Shown piece by piece: positions 8,217-15,617 of a stretch of DNA of 44,938 nt (position 1 is the stretch's first letter; each line of letters opens with the position of its first letter). The stretch covers positions 1 to 44,938 of the forward strand of contig JALWZG010000081.1 of NCBI GenBank assembly GCA_027002825.1. The letters are read 5' to 3'. Source of the stretch: Caldifarciminota bacterium (GTDB taxonomy: Bacteria; Hydrothermota; Hydrothermia; LBFQ01). The notes beneath the pieces were generated by a model. The model was not told the DNA's origin. It saw only the letters and a program-made list of their open reading frames with translations, and ran no database searches. The translations under genes and the position numbers were made by a program.

Positions 8217-8705
8217 TCATCTCATCTGCATCTGGTGGTTGTGTCCCTTTTGCATGGGGTTCTGTTTGCGCACCAGGTCTATCACCTTGGACCAGTTGAG
8301 GATTTCCCCTCCGAACTTCCTCAGAAAGGCCTCGGCGTCCTCCGTACTCTCAAAGGCGGCCACGTCGGAGGCCATGGGACTGTGGATCTTGTCGCTCTGT
8401 ATGTATACGGCCTTGGTGGCGTCTATGAGTTTGCCGGGATGGGCGTAGTCCACGACCAGGAAGAAGGCCACGTCCTTCTCGGAGAGTTCGGGATCCTCCC
8501 AGAAGTGGTTTATCATACAGGCGACGTCGTCGTACTTGTAGACCTTGCCCTTCTTGGTGACCAGCTCCGCTCCGAAGCGTTGGTCGGTTATGGTCATCTT
8601 GCACCAGTAGCAGGCGTCCTTTCCGAACTCAATAGGGACGGGCTTTGGTTCGGATACGCAACCGGCAAGGAAGAGAAGTACCGCGAACAGGATAGGCCTA
8701 CCCAT
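8217..8705 (-). CDS. nosL: NosL, outer copper chaperone lipoprotein
   Basis: NosL binds Cu(I) and delivers it to nitrous oxide reductase. I start it at ATG 8705, where AAAGGAGAGGAA precedes the codon, giving 162 residues. The N-terminus MGRPILFAVLLFLAGC is a lipoprotein signal with the lipidated cysteine at 16. The family copper motif CYWCKM follows at about 40. The C-terminal tail HNHQMQMR is rich in His and Met and could hold extra copper. The start overlaps the stop of the preceding membrane-protein gene by 8 bases. Downstream is nosD. Expression depends on readthrough of the terminator at 9293-9319 or on a promoter I could not identify. Confidence 0.95.
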   Translation of the reverse strand: MGRPILFAVLLFLAGCVSEPKPVPIEFGKDACYWCKMTITDQRFGAELVTKKGKVYKYDDVACMINHFWEDPELSEKDVAFFLVVDYAHPGKLIDATKAVYIQSDKIHSPMASDVAAFESTEDAEAFLRKFGGEILNWSKVIDLVRKQNPMQKGHNHQMQMR

Positions 8706-9273
8706 TTCCTCTCCTTTTAACGTAGAGCCAGTCAAGGACGATAACCAAGAAGACTATGACACCGGCCGCTATGGCAAGCCAGCCGCCTACGTCGGGCATG
8801 GACCACACGACGAAGTTAAGGAGGACCTTCTTACCTATGAGGGGAGGGGTGAAGGGGTCTATCTTCAGGGGAGCGTTGGGGTCCAGGTCGTGGCCGTAGT
8901 GGTACAGCCATTTGTAGAAGTCGGCCATGGCTATGATGCCGAAGGCGGCGTAGAGGATGAACCACGTCCAGATGAGCTTACGCTTGTACCAGATAGCGAG
9001 GATGATGGCCGTTATGGCGAAGAACCAGAAGGCTATGGGGAGTATGGTGAACTCGGGTATATGCTCCGGTAGAGGGTGCATCCCAACGTAATGGTTGAGG
9101 TCGTCTATGATCTTCTTCTGCTGGAGGTCTCCCCAACCACCCGTCAGGATGACCAGACGCAGGCCCTCCGGATACTGGGGGGCTATCAGGTCTATGTACC
9201 ACAGCCGCACGAAGTTGACGGCTGCGAGGAGCAGACCTGCCACGAAGAGGAGGATGCGGTTAAGCGTTTTCAT
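8698..9273 (-). CDS. Four-helix membrane protein of the nos locus (NosB-like position)
   Basis: The ATG at 9273 (MKTLNRILLFVAGLLLAAV) is preferred to the longer frame starting at 9330, because the extra 19 residues are encoded by the terminator hairpin region. The 191-residue protein has about four membrane segments: LLFVAGLLLAAVNFV, then one near FTILPIAFWFFAITAIILAI, one near WTWFILYAAFGIIAM, and a last one near WLAIAAGVIVFLVIVL. Clade II nos clusters commonly encode a membrane protein (NosB in epsilonproteobacteria) next to nosZ, so a role in nosZ electron supply or maturation is plausible. I do not see heme or metal motifs. Sequence identity to NosB is not established here. Confidence 0.65.
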   Translation of the reverse strand: MKTLNRILLFVAGLLLAAVNFVRLWYIDLIAPQYPEGLRLVILTGGWGDLQQKKIIDDLNHYVGMHPLPEHIPEFTILPIAFWFFAITAIILAIWYKRKLIWTWFILYAAFGIIAMADFYKWLYHYGHDLDPNAPLKIDPFTPPLIGKKVLLNFVVWSMPDVGGWLAIAAGVIVFLVIVLDWLYVKRRGNG

Positions 9274-9292
9274 GGTTTTTTTCCATCCGGTT

Positions 9293-9319
9293 AAAAAAAG
9301 GGGGGGCTTTAGCCCCCCC
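9293..9319 (-). terminator. Intrinsic terminator after nosZ
   Basis: On the minus strand, GGGGGGGC-TAAA-GCCCCCCC forms a perfect 8-base-pair stem with a 4-base loop (9300-9319), followed by seven T residues (9293-9299). It lies 14 bases after the nosZ stop and before the membrane-protein start, so it divides the nos operon. It is the only clear rho-independent terminator seen in the window. Confidence 0.9.
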
Positions 9320-9333
9320 GACCTTTTCATGCG

Positions 9334-11331
9334 TTAGAGCGCTTTGTCCAGTCCCCACTTGAGGGGTACGTTGGAGCCTTTGGGTGAGACACGGATATAA
9401 CCCTGCATCTCCTGGTGCAGGGCTGAACAGAAGTCCGTGCAGTAGAAGGGATACACGCCGGGCTTCTTGGGCACCCACCTGATGGTGAGGGTCTGACCGG
9501 GCATTATGAGGGCGTTGGGAACCTCGGCGCCGAGTATGGCGAAGCCGTGCGGGATGTCCCAATCCTGCTCTATGTTCGTGACGTGGAAGTAGACGGTATC
9601 GCCGACCCTGATACCCTCTATGTTGTCGGGGTTGAAGTGGGACCTGATGGCCGTCATGTAGATGTGGACGACGTTGCCCTTGCGCTCAACCTTCACCTCG
9701 TTCTCGCTCTTTACGGCGTAAGGATGCTCGTTCTCGTCCAGCTTGTAGATCTTTACGATCTTGTCCTTTATGAGGTCGGCCGCCAAGGCCTGGGCGTAGT
9801 GAGGCTCACCTACGGTCGGGAAGTCAAGGAGCATCTCCATCTTCTCACCGCTGATGTCTATGAGCTGGGCGGAGTGGTTGAGCTCGGGACCGACGGGCAG
9901 GTACCTGTCCTTGGTTATCTTGTTCAGGGCGACGACGTACTTACCCCAAGGCTTACGGGAGTCTCCACCGGGTACCAGGAGGTGACCTATGGAGTAGTAG
10001 ACGGGTATACGGTCCACGACCTCGCACTTCTCGTAGTCGTACTTGATGACCTCGGAGGAGATGAAGCAGGAGGTGTACGCGTAGCCCTTGCCGTCAAACT
10101 CCGTGTGCAGGGGACCGATACAGGCCTTGGGGACCAAGCAGTGGTTCACGGACTCAAACTTCAGCACGGGGATACCCTCTATGACCTTCTCAAACTCCTT
10201 GTTCTCTATGGCCTTCATCATTTTGGAGAAGGAGTGGATGGGTATGTCGGCGGAGAGCTTACCACCACCTATGATGTACTCACCCGTGGGGTCTACGTCC
10301 ACGCCGTGCGGAGACTTGGGCGTGGGCAGGAAGTAGGCCAGACCCTCGCACTCGCTGGGGAATATGACCTTGACCTTGTCTCCGACCTTGGAGAAGGCCA
10401 TGTGCTTCTTTTCATCGTAGTAGTTGTGGTAGTACTTGGCGGGGAACTCGTGATACTTACCCTCGTTTATGCACTGCTCGGCCCTCTTCCAGTTGATGGC
10501 TATGATGTAGTCCTTGTCGTTCTGGGAGGCGTTCTTCTCAAGCAGGGTGTGGGCCTGCTCGGTGTTGTAGGAGGTGAAGAAGCACCAGCCGTGGCTGGGC
10601 CCCTTACCGCAGTGGGCGAGGTCGTAGTCGTATCCGGGGACGAGGATCTGGAAGGCGATCTCCATCCTGTCCTCACCCTCGTAGTTGGGGTCGTTGTTCA
10701 CCTTGATGAAGGTGATGGTTCCCTTGAACTCCTTGGCGTAGTCCTTGATGGGTACGTCCTTGAAGGTACCCTTCTGGATGTCTATGGGTACGGAGAAGCG
10801 GGTGGCGGCCGTAACGTACTCGGTGTTCATGGTTATGAAGGTGGAGGGGTGGTTTCCACCGCTGTTGGGTATCTCAAGGATCTCACGGGTCTCCATGGTG
10901 GCCAGGTCTATACGGGCAACACGAGGGGTGTTGTTGGCGTTGATGAAGATCCAGCGGCCGTCCACCTCACCGTTCGTCTGGGAGAGCTCGGGGTGGTGGG
11001 TGTCATCCCACGGTATGAAGCCGTGGGACGTCATGAGCATCGCCTTCGTCTCCTCCGTGTAGCCGTAGCCGTTGCGCGGGAATACGGAGAACACCGGGAT
11101 GATCTTCAGAAGCCTACCGGAGGGGAGACCGTAGACCATCAACTGGCCGTTGAACCCTCCGGAGAGGAAGGCGTAGAACTCGTCGTACTCGCCGGGGGCC
11201 ACGTAGACCTTCTCGGCCGCGGTGCCGCCGGCCTTCGCCGCTCCCTTCTCCTTAGGCGGGCACCCCATGAAGAGGGCGCCTGCCCCCAGTATTCCCACCA
11301 ATCCCGCAAATACAAGGGTGCGTTTACTCAT
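9334..11331 (-). CDS. nosZ: NosZ, nitrous oxide reductase (clade II, Sec-exported)
   Basis: NosZ reduces N2O to N2. The start is ATG 11331, with AAAAGGAGGTGATT directly upstream, a nearly complete match to the 16S rRNA tail. The 665-residue protein begins MSKRTLVFAGLVGILGAGAL, a Sec-type signal rather than the twin-arginine signal of clade I. Cys24 after FMG could be lipid-modified. The CuZ histidine regions are present (DTHHPE, GGNHPS, SPHGVD, PLHTEF, IGHLLVP, ELNHSAQ, GEPHYAQ). The C-terminal cupredoxin domain has the CuA site CTDFCSALHQEM with C631, C635, H639 and M642. A cytochrome c lipoprotein precedes it and a terminator follows. Confidence 0.98.
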   Translation of the reverse strand: MSKRTLVFAGLVGILGAGALFMGCPPKEKGAAKAGGTAAEKVYVAPGEYDEFYAFLSGGFNGQLMVYGLPSGRLLKIIPVFSVFPRNGYGYTEETKAMLMTSHGFIPWDDTHHPELSQTNGEVDGRWIFINANNTPRVARIDLATMETREILEIPNSGGNHPSTFITMNTEYVTAATRFSVPIDIQKGTFKDVPIKDYAKEFKGTITFIKVNNDPNYEGEDRMEIAFQILVPGYDYDLAHCGKGPSHGWCFFTSYNTEQAHTLLEKNASQNDKDYIIAINWKRAEQCINEGKYHEFPAKYYHNYYDEKKHMAFSKVGDKVKVIFPSECEGLAYFLPTPKSPHGVDVDPTGEYIIGGGKLSADIPIHSFSKMMKAIENKEFEKVIEGIPVLKFESVNHCLVPKACIGPLHTEFDGKGYAYTSCFISSEVIKYDYEKCEVVDRIPVYYSIGHLLVPGGDSRKPWGKYVVALNKITKDRYLPVGPELNHSAQLIDISGEKMEMLLDFPTVGEPHYAQALAADLIKDKIVKIYKLDENEHPYAVKSENEVKVERKGNVVHIYMTAIRSHFNPDNIEGIRVGDTVYFHVTNIEQDWDIPHGFAILGAEVPNALIMPGQTLTIRWVPKKPGVYPFYCTDFCSALHQEMQGYIRVSPKGSNVPLKWGLDKAL

Positions 11332-11343
11332 AATCACCTCCTT

Positions 11344-11835
11344 TTATTTCTTTTCCCTTGCGGCTTTTCTCAAAAACTCAAGTATGGCCCTCGCCTCCTC
11401 CACGCTCACGTTCTGGTTGGTCATGGGGACGCCGTACTCCTCAAGGAGCTTCTTCGCCACAGGGTCCTTCAGGATCATCTCCTCCGGATTCACTATCATG
11501 TTCATGATCCACTCCGGGGGTCTCTGGTTTACGACATCCCTGAGAGGGGGTCCCACCAGGCGGTCGTCCAGTTTGTGGCAGGAGGTGCACTGCTTCTTCT
11601 CAAACAGCTCCTCACCCTTCTTCGCCAGGGCCTCGTCTATGGTCTCGGGGAGGTTCAGGGGCTCCTGCACCGGACCTACACCGAACTCGCTGACCTGCTC
11701 CGAAGCCTTCTCGGTCTCGGCCACGACCTTCTCCTTCTCGGCCGGGGTTTCCTTCGTCTCGCCTTTACTCCCCCCTCCGCAGCTGACAAGGGCCAGGGGA
11801 GTTATCAGCAGCCCTAAAAGGATAACCCTTCTCAT
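11344..11835 (-). CDS. Monoheme cytochrome c lipoprotein of the nos locus
   Basis: This is a likely electron donor to NosZ in the periplasm. The 163-residue precursor has a lipoprotein signal MRRVILLGLLITPLALVSC with Cys19. A Glu/Lys-rich linker to about residue 50 follows, then a class I cytochrome domain. Heme attaches at C83-TS-C86-H87. M138 in GVPMTN is the likely sixth ligand. It is the first gene of the minus nos arm and is followed 12 bases later by nosZ. The start codon lies 9 bases downstream of a TATAAT box with no ribosome binding site. In clade II clusters such cytochromes stand in for the NosR route, which is not seen here. Confidence 0.93.
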   Translation of the reverse strand: MRRVILLGLLITPLALVSCGGGSKGETKETPAEKEKVVAETEKASEQVSEFGVGPVQEPLNLPETIDEALAKKGEELFEKKQCTSCHKLDDRLVGPPLRDVVNQRPPEWIMNMIVNPEEMILKDPVAKKLLEEYGVPMTNQNVSVEEARAILEFLRKAAREKK

Positions 11836-11844
11836 AAGGTAGGT

Positions 11845-11850
11845 ATTATA
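11845..11850 (-). promoter_or_regulatory. nos minus-arm -10 box
   Basis: TATAAT on the minus strand ends 9 bases before the cytochrome ATG at 11835. It implies a leaderless transcript for cytochrome c-nosZ. Confidence 0.65.
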
Positions 11851-11871
11851 CTATGGCAAAAAAACTTTTTA

Positions 11872-11887
11872 TGCAAGGGTTTTTGCA
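11872..11887. promoter_or_regulatory. Inverted repeat in the divergent nos control region
   Basis: TGCAA, six bases, then TTGCA: perfect 5-base arms about 22 bases upstream of the minus -10 box and about 45 bases before the plus -10 box. Its size fits a dimeric regulator site, such as one of the Crp/FNR superfamily, but it is not the standard TTGAT-N4-ATCAA. Candidate only. Confidence 0.35.
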
Positions 11888-11932
11888 AACCGTTCTCAGG
11901 AATGTTCCCCAAAACATCCCGTCTTACCATTA

Positions 11933-11938
11933 TAGAAT
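11933..11938 (+). promoter_or_regulatory. -10 box of the lipoprotein gene in the nos plus arm
   Basis: TAGAAT ends 6 bases before ATG 11945, which would place the transcription start at or next to the ATG. Confidence 0.55.
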
Positions 11939-11944
11939 TGAAAG

Positions 11945-12391
11945 ATGAGGGTGTTAAAGGTAGGGTGGTTGCTCCCAGCTATACTCGTCGTCGGATGTGG
12001 CGAGGTGAAGGAGGACGAACACAAAGTCGCAAAGGGAGGCGCAAAGGTTCTGAGCATGGATATGGGGGATTACGACGAGGTCGCCGCCACCCTTCCGCGT
12101 TATCCGAAGTCCTATGTGGAACACTCCGAAAGGGTTCCCCCGAAAGGGGATTTCGTGGCCCTCCTGAGGGTTCACCTGCAGACGAGGGACCCATTTGATG
12201 AAGTCAAGGAGTTCTACCGTTCGGAGTTTCGCAAACGCTATGGAAACCCCACGAGGGAGGTGGAAAAGGAGGGGTACTACCACGTTGAAAAGTCCTCCTC
12301 ACCGGATGCCGATCCCTTCTTTCAGGTGGACGTCGTGGACCTGGGAGAGGTGCGCCGTATAACCATCGTGAGGAGCGACAGGAACAGATAA
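11945..12391 (+). CDS. Unknown lipoprotein divergent from nosZ operon
   Basis: I do not recognise this 148-residue protein. It has a lipoprotein signal (MRVLKVGWLLPAILVVGC, Cys18), then a short linker. The domain of about 115 residues contains LPRYPKSYVEHSER, VALLRVHLQTRDPFDEVKEF, YYHVEKSS and a final strand pair VDVVDLGEVRRITIV. The pattern DPFDEVKEFYRSEF, followed by a strand-rich end, resembles small alpha/beta lipoproteins that test peptide or protein stability. Its gene shares a control region with cytochrome c-nosZ and precedes nosF, so a role in NosZ maturation or copper/sulfur trafficking is possible. No metal motif is evident. It has its own -10 box and no Shine-Dalgarno sequence. 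Confidence 0.8.
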   Translation: MRVLKVGWLLPAILVVGCGEVKEDEHKVAKGGAKVLSMDMGDYDEVAATLPRYPKSYVEHSERVPPKGDFVALLRVHLQTRDPFDEVKEFYRSEFRKRYGNPTREVEKEGYYHVEKSSSPDADPFFQVDVVDLGEVRRITIVRSDRNR

Positions 12392-12400
12392 CGGCACCTT

Positions 12401-12406
12401 TAGAAT
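12401..12406 (+). promoter_or_regulatory. nosF -10 box
   Basis: TAGAAT, 6 bases before TTG 12413 and 15 bases before an in-frame GTG at 12422. It would let nosFY be transcribed separately from the lipoprotein gene. Confidence 0.5.
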
Positions 12407-12412
12407 GAAGAC

Positions 12413-13138
12413 TTGTTCAGCGTGGAAATTGAGGACCTCCACAAGAGGTTTGGCAGAAACCGTGTTCTAAAAGGTGTGAACCTGAGGATCAAGAAGGGGG
12501 AGATAACGGCCATCCTTGGGCCCAACGCATCCGGAAAGACCACGCTCATAAAGTGTATACTCGGTCTGGTAATACCCACCTCCGGTAGGATAACCGTTAT
12601 GGGGTACGATACGCGCAGGGGCGTGGAGTACAGACGTCTCATAGGGTACATGCCCCAGATAGCACGATTTCCGGAGAACCTGACCGTCAGGGAGCTCATA
12701 AACATGGTAAAGGACATAAGGGGGGAAGGGGCCAGCGAGGAGTATTACATAAACCTTTTTGGACTTGAAAGATTTCTAGATAAACCCCTAAGCGTACTCT
12801 CCGGTGGGACGCGTCAGAAGGTGAACGCAACCCTCGCCTTCATGTTTGACAACGCCATGTACATACTTGACGAACCGACCGTCGGCTTTGACCCCGTGGC
12901 CAGCACCCACTTCAAGGATGAACTCATAAAACTCAAGAACAGGGGGAAAAGCATAGTGTTCACATCCCATATCATGGGTGAGGTTGAGGACCTCGCGGAC
13001 CGCGTGGTCTTCCTCCTGGGAGGTAGGATAAGGTTTGACGGAACACCACAGCAGTTCAAGGAGCAAACCGGCGAGAACACGCTGGAGAGGGCGATAGCCA
13101 GACTCATGGAGGAGGCGGGGATTGAAAACGGCGTTTAA
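12413..13138 (+). CDS. nosF: NosF, ABC transporter ATPase
   Basis: NosF is the ATPase of the NosDFY assembly machine. The 241-residue protein has Walker A GPNASGKTT at 36-44, the signature LSGGTRQKV, Walker B MYILDEPTVGFDP and a switch histidine in VFTSHIMGE. DEPTVGFDP is typical of the NosF/CcmA-like group. The start is TTG 12413 (leaderless, 6 bases after TAGAAT) or possibly GTG 12422. The end overlaps nosY by 17 bases. Location beside nosZ, nosL and nosD, plus the partner permease, fixes the function. Confidence 0.93.
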   Translation: MFSVEIEDLHKRFGRNRVLKGVNLRIKKGEITAILGPNASGKTTLIKCILGLVIPTSGRITVMGYDTRRGVEYRRLIGYMPQIARFPENLTVRELINMVKDIRGEGASEEYYINLFGLERFLDKPLSVLSGGTRQKVNATLAFMFDNAMYILDEPTVGFDPVASTHFKDELIKLKNRGKSIVFTSHIMGEVEDLADRVVFLLGGRIRFDGTPQQFKEQTGENTLERAIARLMEEAGIENGV

Positions 13139-13901
13139 GCTCTTCAAATACGAGGCTTACAACACCCTGCGCAGCAGGTTCATATCGGGGTACTTCCTGT
13201 TCTTCCTCCTGTTCACGTCTGCCCTCTCCTACTTCACAGGTGATGTCTCAAAGGTTCTCATAAGCCTTTTAAACGTGGTGATACTCTTTGTTCCACTCGT
13301 CTCCCTCGTTTTCTCATCCCTTTTCTTCTACTCCTCAAGGGAGTTTACGGAGATCGTCCTCGTCCAACCCGTGGGTAGGAGGGTGGTGTACCTGAGTAAG
13401 GTGGCGGGTATCTCTTTACCCCTCTCGCTTTCCGTGGGTCTGGGCATAGCCCTACCCCTCCTGATCTTCAGGGCATCTCCGGTTCAAACCGCCCTCCTCA
13501 CCCTATCCGCCATGTACCTGACGGTTATATTCTCGGCGATCGCCCTCATGTTCTCCGTCATGCACGACGACAGGGTCAGGGGCCTGGCTCTGGGACTGGC
13601 CGTCTGGATATACGCGAGCGTCCTTTACGACGCCTTTATCCTTTTTGTTGGTATGGCCTTTTACGATTACCCCATAGAGGGCCTCGTCATACTGCTCTCC
13701 GTCCTGAACCCGGTTGACCTCGCCCGCATCCTGATGGTCATGAACCTGGACATAGCCGCCCTGATGGGATACACTGGGGCGCTCTTTACGGAGTTCGCAT
13801 CCTCCCTTAAGGGGTACGCCCTGATCTTCCTGAGCCTGACCCTCTGGTTCCTCCTACCCCTGATGGTGGGTATGGAGGTTTTCAACAGGAAGGACTTCTG
13901 A
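13122..13901 (+). CDS. nosY: NosY, ABC-2-type permease
   Basis: NosY is the membrane half of NosDFY. The 259-residue protein starts at TTG 13122 with GGAGGAGGCGGGG just upstream. A short cytoplasmic beginning (LKTAFKLFKYEAYNTLRSRF, initiated with Met) is followed by about six membrane segments, such as GYFLFFLLFTSALSYF and VVILFVPLVSLVFSSLFFY. The motif REFTEIVLVQPVGRR between segments is characteristic of NosY and related ABC-2 permeases. It overlaps nosF by 17 bases, so translation is likely coupled. It ends 6 bases from the convergent rpoD stop, with no terminator between. Confidence 0.9.
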   Translation: MKTAFKLFKYEAYNTLRSRFISGYFLFFLLFTSALSYFTGDVSKVLISLLNVVILFVPLVSLVFSSLFFYSSREFTEIVLVQPVGRRVVYLSKVAGISLPLSLSVGLGIALPLLIFRASPVQTALLTLSAMYLTVIFSAIALMFSVMHDDRVRGLALGLAVWIYASVLYDAFILFVGMAFYDYPIEGLVILLSVLNPVDLARILMVMNLDIAALMGYTGALFTEFASSLKGYALIFLSLTLWFLLPLMVGMEVFNRKDF

Positions 13902-13907
13902 CGGGGA

Positions 13908-15617
13908 TCACAGCTCTTCCATATCCCTGAACCTTCCGAGCTTGTGGATACGTATGGGGTTTTTCAGCTTCTCAAGGGCGGATATCTCAAGCTGGCGCAC
14001 CCTCTCACGTGTTAGCCCCAGCTCCTTTCCCGTCTCCTCAAGTGTTCTGGGCTTTTTCCCGTCAAGTCCGTACCTCAGCTCTATGACCTTCCTCTCACGG
14101 GGTGTCAGCATGGAAAGGGCCTCTTCCAGTTTTTCCCTTAGGGTTAACAGCTTCACCTCTTCCTCCGTCGGCAGTCTCCTCGTATCCGAGAGTATCTCAC
14201 CGAAGGAGGCGTCCTCGTCCTTACCTATGGGCTTGTCCATGCTTATGGGTTCTTTTGCCACGCTTATCGCCCTCTCCACCTTCTCTATGGGCATCTCAAG
14301 GTACTCGGCTATCTCCTCTATGGACGGCTCCCTACCCTTCTCCTGAAGCAGAGCCTTCTGGGCCTTGTTTATCTTGGTTATGGTCTCTATCATGTGGATG
14401 GGGATGCGGATGGTGCGGGAGTGGTCCGCCACCGCCCTCGTTATGGCCTGCCTTATCCACCACGTGGCGTAGGTGGAAAACTTGAAGCCCCTCTTCCAGT
14501 CGTACTTGTCTATGGCCTTCAGGAGGCCGAGGTTCCCCTCCTGTATTAGGTCTCCGAAGTCAAGGCCGCGGTTCATGTACCTCTTGGCCTCGCTTATCAC
14601 CAACCTGACGTTCCCCTCGGCGAGCTTCTCCCTCGCCCACTGGTAGCGGCGGTAGATCTTTACGAGTTTTTCGGCCATGGGTTTCGCCGTATCGTAGCTT
14701 TCACCCAGCTCCTCCTCAAGACGCTTTATGCGACTCCTTATGCTCTCCTCAAGGGCCCTGTACTCGTCTACAAAGCTGACAGCACCGATGTCCTCAAACA
14801 TCTTCCTCTCGTTCTCTATCCTCTCCAGCTCCTCGTAAAGACCCTTGAGCTTCTGAACCTTTTTGTAGTACTCCTGGTATATCTCAACTATGCGGGTGAA
14901 GATGGGTCCCATGTCAAGGACCTTGTCCACGATCTCCTTAAAGGCTATCTCGGCCTCCCGCAGATCCTTCTCCGAGAGGCTCTCCCTCTCCAAAAAGTAC
15001 CTCCTCGCGAGCGGCCAGCGCGACAGGAGGTACTCTATCCCCCTCGCCAACCTCTTCCTCTCCCTCTGGTTTTTTACGCGGTTGGTCCAGTAGCCGGGGT
15101 CCACCTGAAAGATCTCCTCGGCCTGTATCAGGCCCTTTTGGGCCATCTGAACCAAACGCATAAACCTTGATAGACCGTAAAACGTGGATATCAGGTTGCG
15201 TGTCAGCTCGGTGCGGGACTCGTCTATGGTCTTTGCCAGCTCAAGCTCCTCCTGACGGGAGAGAAGCCTCATCTCCGCCACCTGTTTGAGGTATATCCTG
15301 ACGGGATCGTCCCGGTACTCGGACGTCAGCTTGTCCTCCTCCGCCTGAAGGATGTTGTCTATGTCCTGTTTCCTCTTGCTCTTCTTCCGTTTCGTCGTGT
15401 GTTCCGTCAGGTCCTTGTCAAACTCCACGCCCTTTTCCATCAGGGCTATGACGATCTGCTCCAAAAGCTCGGCGTTCTGGACGTACTCCGCAGGAAGCCT
15501 TTTCAGGAGCTCGTCAAAGGTGTAAGCCCCCTTTTTTTCTTTGGCCTCCTGCACTATCCTCTCTATTATCTCAAGGATGCTCTCTCTACGCTCCTTCATC
15601 TTTGCATCCTTCATCAA
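13908..15617 (-). CDS. rpoD: RpoD, primary sigma factor
   Basis: This is the housekeeping sigma factor that directs RNA polymerase to -10/-35 promoters. The 569-residue protein has a region 1.1-like N-terminus (DELLKRLPAEYV), region 1.2 (DPVRIYLKQVAEMRLLSRQE) and a long non-conserved insert. Region 2 follows (GLDFGDLIQEGNLGLLKAID, FSTYATWWIRQAI), then region 3 and region 4 (TPRERKVIELRYGL, LGLTRERVRQLE). Region 2.4 is the part that should read the TANAAT boxes noted here. AGGAGG lies upstream of the ATG, and the gene overlaps dnaG by 4 bases. It is the last gene of recA-PUR-dnaG-rpoD. Confidence 0.97.
   Translation of the reverse strand: MMKDAKMKERRESILEIIERIVQEAKEKKGAYTFDELLKRLPAEYVQNAELLEQIVIALMEKGVEFDKDLTEHTTKRKKSKRKQDIDNILQAEEDKLTSEYRDDPVRIYLKQVAEMRLLSRQEELELAKTIDESRTELTRNLISTFYGLSRFMRLVQMAQKGLIQAEEIFQVDPGYWTNRVKNQRERKRLARGIEYLLSRWPLARRYFLERESLSEKDLREAEIAFKEIVDKVLDMGPIFTRIVEIYQEYYKKVQKLKGLYEELERIENERKMFEDIGAVSFVDEYRALEESIRSRIKRLEEELGESYDTAKPMAEKLVKIYRRYQWAREKLAEGNVRLVISEAKRYMNRGLDFGDLIQEGNLGLLKAIDKYDWKRGFKFSTYATWWIRQAITRAVADHSRTIRIPIHMIETITKINKAQKALLQEKGREPSIEEIAEYLEMPIEKVERAISVAKEPISMDKPIGKDEDASFGEILSDTRRLPTEEEVKLLTLREKLEEALSMLTPRERKVIELRYGLDGKKPRTLEETGKELGLTRERVRQLEISALEKLKNPIRIHKLGRFRDMEEL

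Noticed and set aside
9547-11817. A 756-codon open frame on the plus strand opposite nosZ and cytochrome c
   Set aside because: It is valine/leucine/aspartate-rich with no domain pattern, and mirrors the codon bias of nosZ. It is a shadow of the GC-rich real genes.
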